A stretch of DNA of 64,000 nt from positions 57,194 to 121,193 of the forward strand of contig CACXAO010000004.1 in NCBI GenBank assembly GCA_902765625.1, given 5' to 3'. A program made the position numbers and the translations under genes. Source of the DNA: an uncultured Ruminococcus sp. (lineage in GTDB: Bacteria > Bacillota > Clostridia > Oscillospirales > Acutalibacteraceae). Positions 26,567 through 35,027 of the stretch are shown in pieces; the first letter of the stretch is position 1; every line of letters begins with the position of its first letter. The notes under the pieces are model-generated. The model was not told the origin of the DNA. It did not search any database and was given only the letters and a program-made list of their open reading frames with translations.

Positions 26567-27414
26567 TTCTTACCTCCCTGCGGCACGGAGAGCACGCTGT
26601 TTTGCTTCAGCGGAAACCCGTACGTTATCATATTGTCAAGTATTCCCTTGAAATCGTAAATTGTCAGCAGATTGTACGCGTCGTATGCTCTGGCGAGCGA
26701 CTGGCTGAGGACAGCGTTCATGTAGCCGCGCAAATCCTCCGTTTCGACATACAAAAACGGATTGAAGCATCCGCGCTTTTTATCCTTTTCATAATCGTCG
26801 GCGGCGTCCATAAGGTAGACCCACCTGCCGAGCTGATAGCCGCACTCGTACAAAACGCGCGACTCAGATTCGCTTCTGCCCTCGGCTTTCATTATTTCGG
26901 CAAGCATACACGCTGTCGGGTGCGCCGCCTCGTCGAGCAGGGGCTTGTCCTTTTTCTCGACCTCGAGCTGCGCGGTCAGTATATCGCAGACGGTTTTGTC
27001 AAGCTCGGGATAACGCCCTGCCGCCTTCTTTCGCCAGTGCGAGAAAAACGGCTTTACCAAACGAACGGCCAAGGACTTGAAAAATCCGCTGTCGCTTATA
27101 TCGTCGAGCAGTTTGTAGTAGACGGTGATTACCGTCAGCGCAGCGGCACGGCTGTAGCAATCGTCACCGCAGCGCGCGTATTTGCACTTTTTCAGAGGGT
27201 TAAAACGGCAGCGTCCGTCGTCGAAGCCGGAACAGCTTCTGCGCAAAGACATCAGCGTTACGGCGTAAAAGGTGCAGTCGTAACTGAGGGCGAACCGCGC
27301 AAAAACCGAGTAGTCCTTTCCGAGCTGCCTGCACAAGCCGCAGTACACGGACTTATACGCTTCAAATTCCCTTACCTTTAGTTCCGCCTTGTCGATTTGC
27401 AGATATCCGAACAT
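26563..27414 (-). CDS. DUF5685-type cysteine-rich protein
   Basis: 283 residues, resembling the clostridial DUF5685 family. The N-terminus has [15 protein letters not shown], then [21 protein letters not shown] with clustered Cys suggesting a metal site, and a mainly helical C-terminal half with [15 protein letters not shown] and [16 protein letters not shown], whose Asp-rich helix resembles a metal-binding face. Function unknown. Start placed at the ATG 5 bases after GGGAG rather than 12 bases earlier. First gene of a three-gene operon with a J-protein, which suggests that assembly or metal insertion is assisted by the chaperone. Confidence 0.7.
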   Translation of the reverse strand: MFGYLQIDKAELKVREFEAYKSVYCGLCRQLGKDYSVFARFALSYDCTFYAVTLMSLRRSCSGFDDGRCRFNPLKKCKYARCGDDCYSRAAALTVITVYYKLLDDISDSGFFKSLAVRLVKPFFSHWRKKAAGRYPELDKTVCDILTAQLEVEKKDKPLLDEAAHPTACMLAEIMKAEGRSESESRVLYECGYQLGRWVYLMDAADDYEKDKKRGCFNPFLYVETEDLRGYMNAVLSQSLARAYDAYNLLTIYDFKGILDNMITYGFPLKQNSVLSVPQGGKK

Positions 27415-27444
27415 ATACGCTCCCATAATACTTTTTGGTTTATA

Positions 27445-27473
27445 ATTATACCATACGTACAGGAATTTTTCAA
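27445..27473 (-). promoter_or_regulatory. Promoter of the DUF5685-DnaJ operon
   Basis: TTGAAA (27468-27473), 17-base spacer with extended TGG, and TATAAT (27445-27450). Confidence 0.85.
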
Positions 27474-27517
27474 TAGTTTGTCAAATTATTTTTTCTATAA
27501 TCGAAATTTGGCAGGGC

Positions 27518-27546
27518 TTGATTCGCAGCCCGAAGCAGTGTATAAT
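27518..27546 (+). promoter_or_regulatory. Promoter of the HAD phosphatase gene
   Basis: TTGATT (27518-27523), 17-base spacer and TATAAT (27541-27546). The predicted transcript start is only about 10 bases before the ATG. Confidence 0.8.
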
Positions 27547-27562
27547 ATAAGCGGTGAACAAA

Positions 27563-28135
27563 ATGAACGTTTATGATTTTGACAAGACTATTTACGACGG
27601 CGACTCAACCGCCGATTTTTATCTTTTTTCGCTCAAACGACACAAGGGTATATTCTGTCTTGCGCCTTCCCTGCTCGGCGCGTTTCTCCGTTTCTACGTT
27701 TTCAAAAAGGGCAGCAAGACCGACTTCAAACAGATCATGTACCGCTTTCTCACGCGCTGCGATATCGACCAAGACGTTGCCGACTTCTGGGCTTTGCACC
27801 GCGCAAAAATCAAAAAATTCTACCTGAATCAACAGAAGGACGACGACGTTATTATCTCCGCCTCGCCGGAATTTTTGCTTGAACCGATCTGCCAAAGCCT
27901 AGGCATACGGTTTCTGATGGCTTCGCGCGTTGATAAAAACACAGGCGTTTACGACGGAGAGAACTGTCACGGCAAAGAAAAGGTGCGCAGGTTTTACGAG
28001 ATATTTCCGAACGGCAAAATCGGTGAATTTTACTCGGACAGCTACAGCGACACTCCGCTTGCAGAGATTGCCGAAAAGGCGTTTATCGTAAAGGGAGAAA
28101 CGCTTGAGGACTGGAAATTTGAAAAGAGGAACTGA
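27563..28135 (+). CDS. HAD superfamily (HAD-IB/SerB-like) phosphatase
   Basis: 190 residues. Motif I is NVYDFDKTIYDGDS with the catalytic DxDxT, motif II is in DVIISASPEFLLEP, motif III the Lys of CHGKEKV, and motif IV FYSDSYSDTPLAE. This is the layout of HAD-IB phosphoserine-phosphatase-like enzymes acting on small phosphates. The substrate is unknown. ATG chosen over an earlier GTG because of GGTG 6 bases upstream. Confidence 0.85.
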   Translation: MNVYDFDKTIYDGDSTADFYLFSLKRHKGIFCLAPSLLGAFLRFYVFKKGSKTDFKQIMYRFLTRCDIDQDVADFWALHRAKIKKFYLNQQKDDDVIISASPEFLLEPICQSLGIRFLMASRVDKNTGVYDGENCHGKEKVRRFYEIFPNGKIGEFYSDSYSDTPLAEIAEKAFIVKGETLEDWKFEKRN

Positions 28136-28157
28136 ACGAAAAATTCAGCTCCTCTTT
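28123..28157. terminator. Bidirectional terminator between HAD gene and orphan gene
   Basis: Stem AAAGAGGA/TCCTCTTT with inner CTGAA/TTCAG and a short A-rich loop. It overlaps the last codons of the HAD gene and lies just after the stop of the opposite gene at 28163. Confidence 0.75.
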
Positions 28158-28162
28158 ATTAA

Positions 28163-29005
28163 TTATTCGCAGCCGCAGCCGAACGCGGCGGCACCCGAAT
28201 CCGCTTCAACTGTGCTGGGCGGAAAGAAGGATTCCGTCGGGAATTCGATTTTGCTGAATACCTCGCACGGGTCGTCGGTCTTAGCCGCGCACTCCTTTCT
28301 CGGAACACAGAAATCGTAGGAAGGAATCATCAGCTGCACATTTCTGCTCAGCTGGACGATGGAAAAGATTCCGAGGGTGACGAGGATATGCTGGGCGGTA
28401 GGCACAACAAGCTCTGCGCCGAAGTAATTTGCGACTGCCTCGGGCACAAACGGCAGGATATCCGGCGTGGTGACCGCCTCAACAGACGATGCAAGCGCCA
28501 TCGGTGCGGATACCTGAACCGTCACCTTCGGCACGGTGCTGACCGCTCCGTTGCAGCTGTCAAAGTCGCTGGCGTCGATTGCCGGCGCCGCGTCGCCCGA
28601 AAATACCTTTGCGCTTGCGTCGCTGCCGTAAAGCACCACGCGCTTTGAGGCGGTGGCAAGACCCGTTACCGTAGCCGGCAGGGTGCCTCTTCCCGTGTAG
28701 ACCTCAGCTCCGACCGCGATATAAAAGACCACGTCTACGGCGTAGTAGCCGCGGTTGAAGGCAACCGAATCCACCGAGATATTGGCGGTGAGCACGCTCG
28801 CCTTTGTTACGCGCACCGAAGCGGCGTTTTCTACCAAATCCTGATCCTCGGCGGTGAAGAACACCGTAAGGTCACGCAGGCAATCCTTTGCGCCGCAGCT
28901 GTCATAAATGCGCGGCACGTCTATACACACGGGTTCGAACCGAACTTCCTGACCGTCTGCAGCGGAAACGGCTTGAGCGTCATTTTCTATACTGACTTCC
29001 GACAT
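28163..29005 (-). CDS. Conserved clostridial protein of unknown function
   Basis: 280 residues, mostly beta-strand, no signal peptide or helix. I recall similar proteins in many spore-forming Clostridia with the same opening CIDVPRIYDSCGAKDCLRDLTVFF, a middle FNRGYYAVDVVFYI and a strand KRVVLYGSDASAKVFSG, but no function. A C-terminal FGCGCE and other Cys pairs are notable. The start is the ATG after GGAGGTT. That ribosome site is the 3' arm of a long hairpin, so translation may be controlled. Expression in sporulation is a guess from its taxonomic pattern. Confidence 0.7.
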   Translation of the reverse strand: MSEVSIENDAQAVSAADGQEVRFEPVCIDVPRIYDSCGAKDCLRDLTVFFTAEDQDLVENAASVRVTKASVLTANISVDSVAFNRGYYAVDVVFYIAVGAEVYTGRGTLPATVTGLATASKRVVLYGSDASAKVFSGDAAPAIDASDFDSCNGAVSTVPKVTVQVSAPMALASSVEAVTTPDILPFVPEAVANYFGAELVVPTAQHILVTLGIFSIVQLSRNVQLMIPSYDFCVPRKECAAKTDDPCEVFSKIEFPTESFFPPSTVEADSGAAAFGCGCE

Positions 29006-29011
29006 AAAAAC

Positions 29012-29063
29012 AACCTCCATATAAGTATTTACAGTCTGACTGTAATACCATAGTATGGAGGTT
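29012..29063 (-). promoter_or_regulatory. Ribosome-site-sequestering hairpin of the orphan gene
   Basis: Nested inverted repeats share one centre: outer 10-bp arms 29012-29021 and 29054-29063 (AACCTCCATA/TATGGAGGTT), and an inner 17-bp palindrome 29029-29045 (TTACAGTC-T-GACTGTAA). In the minus-strand RNA the outer 3' arm is the GGAGG ribosome site. GTTTTT and the ATG follow at once. It may act as terminator of the upstream gene, as translational switch, or both; the inner palindrome could also be a protein site. Confidence 0.7.
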
Positions 29064-29077
29064 AATCTTTTGTGTGA

Positions 29078-30283
29078 TTATTTCGCGGAGTATTTGGACA
29101 GATATTTTCTGAACAGTCCGCGCAGATGCGACGGGTCGGAATAATTGTAGTTTGAGAGTGAAACGAAGATTTCGCTCTTGTCGGTGGTGTAGCTCAGCAT
29201 TGAGGAATATGCTCCGCAGCGACCCGAAGCGGTCAGCCTGTCGCCGCTTACGTACATTCCGCAGGAATAGCCGTCTTCGGTGGCGGTGCGCATTATATTT
29301 ATCGATTCGTCGCTGAGTATCTTGTCGTAGAAGATGCCGTCCGTCCACTTGAGCAGATCGGAGATATTTGAGATAATTCCGCAGGCGGAATAGCCTACTC
29401 CGCTGTAGCAGAGCTTCTCGCCCTCCTCCCTGCCGTCGTAAGGAAGCGCAAGCTTTTCGTCGCTGCCGCATGAGGTGGCGTTCATTGCGAGAGGCTTGAA
29501 TATCTCGGATTTTATATACTCCTCGTAGCTCTTTCCGCTCGCGGAGGCTATGATCTCGCCGAGGAGGTAGTAGTTGCTGTCGGAGCTTTCAAACGAGGTC
29601 GAAGGCTCAAAGCGCAGCTCCTGAGAGAGGATCCAGTCGAGGATTATCTCTTTGTTTTCTTCAAACGAATTGTCATCCTTAACGCTGTCGGTTATCGCGA
29701 TGTGCAGATCAGCCGCCATATCGCTTATATCGCTGCGGACGACGTAATTCGGGATTCCCGAGGTCATGTTGAGGAGGTTTTCTACGGTGATGCTGTCTCC
29801 GTATTCGTAATCGGGGAAAAACTCGTCGATGGTATCGTCAAGGCTGAGCTTGCCGCTGTCGACAAGCGACAAGACCGCCGCCGCGGTAAACTGCTCGGTC
29901 AGAGAACCGATGTAGAACCGCGTGTTGATCGAATTGTTCTTATGGTTGTTTGAATCGGAGGAGCCGGTGGCGCTGAGGTATTCAAAGTCGTTGCCGAGCT
30001 TCATGTACACCACGCCCTTGAACCGTCTCTCGGAGATATATTTATTGAAGGTTTCGTTGATTTCATCGGTCTTTTGCTTGATTGAAAGGAAATCGTAGCG
30101 CTTTACGTTTGCCGGAGTATCGACAGTCGCCGGCTTTGTGGTAACGGCGGTTGCCGCGGCGGTGGTCTGAGCAACGGTTTCCGCCGTAGTTTCAGGCTGT
30201 GATTCCCCGGATTTGCCGCAGCCGCACAAGAGGGCGCACGCGGCGAGAGATACGCAAATTATTGACCTGAGATGCTTTAACAA
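29078..30283 (-). CDS. Beta-lactamase-fold lipoprotein lacking catalytic residues
   Basis: About 400 residues: signal peptide with lipobox ALLCGC, a Thr/Ala-rich linker, then a serine beta-lactamase/penicillin-binding (class C, PF00144-type) fold. The motif SxxK should appear in FYIGSLTEQFTA, but the Lys is Glu. The Tyr-x-Asn motif should be in the ESSDSNYYLLGEII segment, but the Tyr is Ser and the Asn is Asp. A pseudoenzyme that binds wall peptides or muropeptides is likely. Start is taken as the TTG with AGGTG 6 bases upstream; a GTG three codons earlier is possible. It follows pcrA by 12 bases. Confidence 0.8.
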   Translation of the reverse strand: MLKHLRSIICVSLAACALLCGCGKSGESQPETTAETVAQTTAAATAVTTKPATVDTPANVKRYDFLSIKQKTDEINETFNKYISERRFKGVVYMKLGNDFEYLSATGSSDSNNHKNNSINTRFYIGSLTEQFTAAAVLSLVDSGKLSLDDTIDEFFPDYEYGDSITVENLLNMTSGIPNYVVRSDISDMAADLHIAITDSVKDDNSFEENKEIILDWILSQELRFEPSTSFESSDSNYYLLGEIIASASGKSYEEYIKSEIFKPLAMNATSCGSDEKLALPYDGREEGEKLCYSGVGYSACGIISNISDLLKWTDGIFYDKILSDESINIMRTATEDGYSCGMYVSGDRLTASGRCGAYSSMLSYTTDKSEIFVSLSNYNYSDPSHLRGLFRKYLSKYSAK

Positions 30284-30295
30284 ATCAATCACCTT

Positions 30296-32533
30296 CTATA
30301 ATTTTTCCATCTTACAGAAATTTGCCATCAGTTTTTTGGTGCCCGCCTTGTCAAAGGCGATTTCGAGCAGGGTGTCGTTGCCCATCTTTTCGGCGTTCAT
30401 TATCATTCCCTTGCCGAACAGCTTGTGCATAACAACGTCGCCCACTCTGTAGGTAACTCCCGACTTAACCGCGGGCGGCTTGTAGCCTCCCAAACGCGGA
30501 GTGCCGCTCTTTGGCTTTGAGCCTGCGCCGGCTGCCGAAATCTCGATCGAAGCGGAAGTTCCGAACGCAGACACGGTGCGGAGTCTGCCCTCTCCGGTGC
30601 GCTCGACAAGCTCGGAGGGTATCTCGCCTAAGAAACGCGACTCCTTGTTGTACGTGGTCGAGCCGAAAAGCATTCTGTACTTCGTCTTTGTGAGGTAGAG
30701 CTTTTCCTTGGCGCGGGTGATTCCGACATACGCAAGGCGGCGTTCCTCGTTGATTTCGTCGGGATTCATCATTGAGGCGTTCGACGGAAAAAGTCCGTCC
30801 TCCATGCCCGTGATGAACACCACCGGGAACTCCAGTCCCTTGGCGCTGTGGAGCGTCATCATTACGCAGGTGTCGGCGTCGGCGTCGTAATTATCGATAT
30901 CGGTCATGAGCGAGATTTCCTCGAGGAAGTTTGAGAGGTCGGCTTCGTCGCCGTAGTCCTCCTCGAATTTGATGATATTCGACGAAAGCTCCTCGATGTT
31001 CTCAATGCGAACGTCGGCGTTTTCCTTCTCGGCACGCAGGTAATTTTCGTAGCCGGTATGCTCGATAATCAGATTGTATAATTCCGCAAGAGAATAATCG
31101 CCGCTTTCCTCAGCCTCTATCAGCCCGTCGATCAGTCTGACAAATTCCCTGAGTTTTGCCGAAGCCCGCGACAGCTGCGGATAAGCGTCTGCGTCCCTGA
31201 TTACCGAATAAATGCTCTCGCCGAGACCTGCCGCGATATCTGCCGCGACAGAGACGGTCTTTGCACCGATCGAGCGCTTGGGCACGTTGATGATACGGCT
31301 GAGCCGGACGTCGTCGTGCGGATTGTTGATAACCTGCAGATAGGCGACCATGTCGCGGATCTCCTCGCGGTCGTAGAAGCGGTGACCGCCGATGATGCGG
31401 TGAGGAATGCCGCTGCGCGAAAGCGACTGCTCAATGGCGTTCGACTGCGCGTTGGTGCGGTACAACACAGCGAAATCGGAGTATTTTCTGCCGTCCGCGA
31501 CTCCGTCCATGATCGTCTTTGTCACGAACGCCGCTTCGTCGCGCTCGCTGTCGCAGGTATGTATTACTATTTTATCACCCTTGGGGTTCTCTGTCCAGAG
31601 GGTCTTGCCCTTTCGGATGGTATTGTTGGCGATAACGCCGTTGGCGGCGTTGAGTATGTTCCGGGTGCTGCGGTAGTTCTGCTCAAGCCTGATAACGCGC
31701 GCTCCGCTGAACGTCTTTTCGAACGAAAGGATGTTTTCGATAGTGGCTCCGCGGAATTTATAGATACTCTGGTCGTCGTCGCCGACAACGCAGATGTTGC
31801 CGTATTTTTCGGCGAGCATGGCAACAAAGCGGTACTGCACCTTGTTGGTGTCCTGATACTCGTCGACCATGATGTACTTGAACTGGTTCTGATAAAAGCC
31901 AAGCACCTCGGGTTCCTGCTCAAACAGCTCGACCGCCTTGCAGAGCAGATCGTCGAAATCCATTGCGTCGGCGGTTTTCAGACGCGCCTGATAGATCTCG
32001 TAGATCTTGGCGATAGATACCCTGCGGCTGTCGTACTCCGCGTCCTTCTTCATCTGCTGAGGGGTGAGCATTTTATCCTTTGCCTTCGAAATCTCGGAGA
32101 GCACAGACCTGACGGGCAGCTGCTTCTCGTCGATCTGAAGCTGCTTCATGATGTCCTTGACGAGACGCTTCTGGTCGTCGGTGGCGTAAACGGTGAAGTG
32201 GCTCGAATAGCCCAGTCTGTCTCCGTAACGGCGAAGAATACGCGCGCAGGTGGAGTGGAAGGTGGCAGCCCAGATATCTGCGCCGCCCTCGGGAACGGTG
32301 TTGCAGATACGCTCCTTGAGCTCGCCTGCCGCCTTGTTGGTAAAGGTGATGGCGAGGATGTTCCACGGTTTGCAGAGTCCCGACTGCAGAATATAGGAAA
32401 TGCGGTTGACAAGCACGGTGGTCTTGCCTGAACCGGCTCCCGCGAGAATCAGCAGCGGTCCCTCTGTCGCGAAAACCGCCTGCTGCTGCATTGGATTCAT
32501 AAATGAAAACTGTTGCTTTAAATCATTTTGCAT
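30296..32533 (-). CDS. pcrA: ATP-dependent DNA helicase PcrA/UvrD
   Basis: 745-residue superfamily 1A helicase. Motifs in order: Q motif NPMQQQAV, Walker A ILAGAGSGKTTVL near residue 33, Ia TFTNKAA, II VDEYQDTN near 230, III VVGDDDQSIYKFRGA, IV LEQNYRST, V TLHSAKGLEFPVVFI, VI EERRLAYVGITRAKE, then a Tudor-like C-terminus YRVGDVVMHKLFGKGMI that binds RNA polymerase in PcrA. It unwinds 3'-5' in repair and replication. Full length. It lies upstream of the beta-lactamase-like gene, probably co-transcribed. Confidence 0.96.
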   Translation of the reverse strand: MQNDLKQQFSFMNPMQQQAVFATEGPLLILAGAGSGKTTVLVNRISYILQSGLCKPWNILAITFTNKAAGELKERICNTVPEGGADIWAATFHSTCARILRRYGDRLGYSSHFTVYATDDQKRLVKDIMKQLQIDEKQLPVRSVLSEISKAKDKMLTPQQMKKDAEYDSRRVSIAKIYEIYQARLKTADAMDFDDLLCKAVELFEQEPEVLGFYQNQFKYIMVDEYQDTNKVQYRFVAMLAEKYGNICVVGDDDQSIYKFRGATIENILSFEKTFSGARVIRLEQNYRSTRNILNAANGVIANNTIRKGKTLWTENPKGDKIVIHTCDSERDEAAFVTKTIMDGVADGRKYSDFAVLYRTNAQSNAIEQSLSRSGIPHRIIGGHRFYDREEIRDMVAYLQVINNPHDDVRLSRIINVPKRSIGAKTVSVAADIAAGLGESIYSVIRDADAYPQLSRASAKLREFVRLIDGLIEAEESGDYSLAELYNLIIEHTGYENYLRAEKENADVRIENIEELSSNIIKFEEDYGDEADLSNFLEEISLMTDIDNYDADADTCVMMTLHSAKGLEFPVVFITGMEDGLFPSNASMMNPDEINEERRLAYVGITRAKEKLYLTKTKYRMLFGSTTYNKESRFLGEIPSELVERTGEGRLRTVSAFGTSASIEISAAGAGSKPKSGTPRLGGYKPPAVKSGVTYRVGDVVMHKLFGKGMIMNAEKMGNDTLLEIAFDKAGTKKLMANFCKMEKL

Positions 32534-32569
32534 TATTGTGACTTCGTCCTTGTAAAGTGATAAAATAAA

Positions 32570-32586
32570 GGGCGGACAAGCCGCCC
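32570..32586 (-). terminator. Terminator after the DUF4358 lipoprotein gene
   Basis: 6-bp stem GGGCGG/CCGCCC followed on the minus strand by TTTATTTTAT, 11 bases after the stop at 32597. Confidence 0.75.
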
Positions 32587-32596
32587 CTGTGGTTTA

Positions 32597-33052
32597 TTAT
32601 TTAATGCTTTCCTGATACTTCTGGAGAATCTCCTCGGCGTTGTCGGCTACGATAAGGCTGACAAAGTTGCCGTCCTTGGTGACCTTGCACTTCTTTACGG
32701 AGTCGAGCTTTTCGGGAGTGTAGGAAGCGTACTGGCTTACGATCGAGTTGTAACGTGCCGCAAGAGCCTTTTCGATCTCGCTTGCCGCGTCCGCGTCGGT
32801 AGCCTCTACCAATATGATCTCTACAGGCGCGTTGTTGTTGGAATCGATCTCAGCCGCGAACTGCTTAACGCCTTCGGGGTCGATTGAGTAGTACTTTGAG
32901 AGGTCGTCCTTGCTCTCGAGAGATTTGAGGTTAAGGCTGTAGCTGCTGTTGATATCGGTCATGACCTTGTTGAGATCGGCGCCGCCGCCGCAGCCCGCAA
33001 GTACGGACACGCTCATGATGGCAGCGATTACCAGTGCGATGATTCTTTTCAT
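32597..33052 (-). CDS. DUF4358-type lipoprotein
   Basis: 151 residues. Signal peptide with lipobox SVLAGC, then a compact alpha/beta domain: DLNKVMTDINSSY, YYSIDPEGVKQFAAEI, EIILVEATDADAASEIEKALAARY and FVSLIVADNAEEIL. This order fits the DUF4358 family of clostridial lipoproteins. No function is known. MKRI is taken as start since it begins the signal peptide and is preceded by AAAGGAG. Confidence 0.75.
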   Translation of the reverse strand: MKRIIALVIAAIMSVSVLAGCGGGADLNKVMTDINSSYSLNLKSLESKDDLSKYYSIDPEGVKQFAAEIDSNNNAPVEIILVEATDADAASEIEKALAARYNSIVSQYASYTPEKLDSVKKCKVTKDGNFVSLIVADNAEEILQKYQESIK

Positions 33053-33088
33053 ATAATTTATTTCTCCTTTGCAATATAGTTCCATTAT

Positions 33089-33116
33089 ATTATAGACTAT
33101 TTTTTTGAGTTGTCAA
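33089..33116 (-). promoter_or_regulatory. Promoter of the DUF4358 lipoprotein gene
   Basis: TTGACA (33111-33116), 16-base spacer and TATAAT (33089-33094). The -35 box overlaps the stop codon region of the lipid kinase gene. Confidence 0.8.
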
Positions 33117-34036
33117 TACGTTTCCGTTTTTTTGTGACTAATGTCAACGGATTTTGGAAAAACCAGTCGGATCGCGCGGTGGACGTTAGTTATCGTCACC
33201 GGCTTATCGGTGCGCTCGTGTTCTCCGTCGAGAGACCAGTCGATCGGTTCTTCGCACTCCAATTTGACCGCTGAGGTGCTGAAAACCGTTATCAGCTCGG
33301 AATCGTATTTGCCGCTGAGCACGGCGCGGACGGCGTCGTTGAACTCGAAGAGGTTCTTCGGACGGCGGATGAGCACAACCTCGTGAAGCCCGTCCTGCAG
33401 GTCGACAAGCTCCTCGTCAAACCGCAAAAGTCCGCCGATCGAGGTGGAATTGCTCACTGAGCCGTAGATATAGTCGTCCTCGTAGGTATTGCCCTTGTCG
33501 TCGGTCAGCCTGACGCGGTATGACTTGAGGCTGACAAGCTCCTTTGTGCCGGTAATCACATAGGCGAGGTGTCCGAACCGCTGCTTGAGATTACGCGGAG
33601 TGGCGTAGGAGCTTTCGGCAAACAGACCGAATGAGGCTACATATATAAAATACTTGCTGTTGAACCTCCCGACGTCAAGCTCCTGCACAACGCCGTGGTT
33701 GAGGTCGATTATGGACATCAGGATATCGGAGGAAAGTCCCATGTTTTTTGAAAAGTCATTCGTGGTTCCCGTGGGAATGTAGCCGATCGCGGGACGGTTT
33801 TGGAGCGGTACAACTCCGTTTACCACCTCGCCGAGGGTTCCGTCGCCTCCGCAGCAGACGATCAGCTCCACGTTCTCTCCGTACTCGCGCGCATAATGCT
33901 TAGCGTCGTCCTTTCGCCTTGTCATAAGAGTTGTAACCGAAACTCCCTTTTTCTTTAGTATCGAAAGAATATCGTCGATATACTCGGTTATCATCGTCCT
34001 GCCCGAAACAGGGTTTACAATCAAGATGGCGTTCAT
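33113..34036 (-). CDS. Diacylglycerol kinase-family lipid kinase (YegS/BmrU-like)
   Basis: 307 residues with NAILIVNPVSGR at the start, VCCGGDGTLGEVVNGV (catalytic GGDGT) near residue 60 and YIPTGTTNDFSKNMG near residue 90, then a beta-sandwich C-terminal domain with SWDGE-like WSLDGEHE near the end. It phosphorylates a lipid such as diacylglycerol, recycling it into phospholipid or lipoteichoic acid metabolism. ATG after GGAG. Confidence 0.9.
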   Translation of the reverse strand: MNAILIVNPVSGRTMITEYIDDILSILKKKGVSVTTLMTRRKDDAKHYAREYGENVELIVCCGGDGTLGEVVNGVVPLQNRPAIGYIPTGTTNDFSKNMGLSSDILMSIIDLNHGVVQELDVGRFNSKYFIYVASFGLFAESSYATPRNLKQRFGHLAYVITGTKELVSLKSYRVRLTDDKGNTYEDDYIYGSVSNSTSIGGLLRFDEELVDLQDGLHEVVLIRRPKNLFEFNDAVRAVLSGKYDSELITVFSTSAVKLECEEPIDWSLDGEHERTDKPVTITNVHRAIRLVFPKSVDISHKKTETY

Positions 34037-34179
34037 GCTTACACTCCGAATTATATTTCTGAAATAGAATAATAAGCCCGTTGATCCGGCAAATTTCCTT
34101 TTATTTGATGATATCACAACAGACGGTTTTTTTCAAGAATATTTTGGATGACAAATGCGGCGAACGCCTGAAAACGCTC

Positions 34180-34208
34180 TTGAAAAACGCCGTGCTTTAT
34201 GCGATAAT
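34180..34208 (+). promoter_or_regulatory. Promoter of esterase gene 1
   Basis: TTGAAA (34180-34185), 17-base spacer with TGC, and GATAAT (34203-34208). Confidence 0.65.
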
Positions 34209-34238
34209 TATTACAACAATAACACGGAGGTAAAACGT

Positions 34239-35027
34239 ATGATAAAGGAACAATTTACCGATCTGTATCTTCCCTACCCCGGTCACGGCGACCGCAGGGT
34301 CACGGTGCTTGTGCCCGAGCACGGCGAAAACGAGCTGCTGCCCGTTATCTACATGACCGACGGCCAGAATCTCTTTGATGAAAAAGCCGCCGTCTGGGGC
34401 TGCTGGCACGTTCCCGAAACTATCCGCGCCGAGCTTGAACGCAGCGGAAAAACAGCGGTCATCGTGGGTATCTTCAACGATTCCCATCTGCGCGACAGCG
34501 AGCTTACCCCAAAGAGCATAGGCGAACTGATTTGTCCCGAAAAGCTGCCCGACCTTACCACTCCTCAGGGTGAGATCTTCGACGAATTTATTGTAAATAC
34601 CGTTATGCCTGCCGTTGAGTCGCGCTTCCCCGTCAGCCGCAAAAGATGTGACACCGCGATCTGCGGAAGCTCGTCCGGCGGCTTGCAGGCGTTCTTTACC
34701 GCGCTGAGCCACCCCGACCTGTTTTGCGCCTCGGGTGCGCTGTCTCCGGCGTTTTTGCTCTATTCCGCAGACGATATGCGCCGCTGGATATACTCTAAGC
34801 TGGGCGAGAATATGCCGTACCTCTACATCTACACCGGCGCCGGCGACGAGCTTGAAATGGGTATTTACGAGAGCGTGGAGCAGACCTACGATATCCTGAT
34901 GGAATGCTATCCGTTTGACAGGCTCAACGAGGTTGTTCTGTTTGAGGAGAAGCACCACGAATCCGCATGGGAACCGGTTTTCGGCGATTTTCTCCACACC
35001 TTCCTTGAGCGCCGCGGAGAATTTTAA
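34239..35027 (+). CDS. Esterase-family alpha/beta hydrolase, paralog 1
   Basis: 262 residues of the PF00756-type esterase fold (Fes/esterase D-like). VIYMTDGQNLFDE near residue 40, the nucleophile elbow ICGSSSGGLQAFF near residue 147 and a C-terminal EEKHHESAWEPVF with the likely catalytic His are visible. No signal peptide, so it acts in the cytoplasm, on an acyl ester or ferric-siderophore-like substrate that I cannot name. A close paralog lies at 50907-51704. GGAGG precedes the ATG. Its stop overlaps that of the convergent sigG. Confidence 0.85.
   Translation: MIKEQFTDLYLPYPGHGDRRVTVLVPEHGENELLPVIYMTDGQNLFDEKAAVWGCWHVPETIRAELERSGKTAVIVGIFNDSHLRDSELTPKSIGELICPEKLPDLTTPQGEIFDEFIVNTVMPAVESRFPVSRKRCDTAICGSSSGGLQAFFTALSHPDLFCASGALSPAFLLYSADDMRRWIYSKLGENMPYLYIYTGAGDELEMGIYESVEQTYDILMECYPFDRLNEVVLFEEKHHESAWEPVFGDFLHTFLERRGEF

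Noticed and set aside
31316-32431. 371-codon plus-strand frame inside pcrA
   Set aside because: Antisense shadow of a conserved gene.
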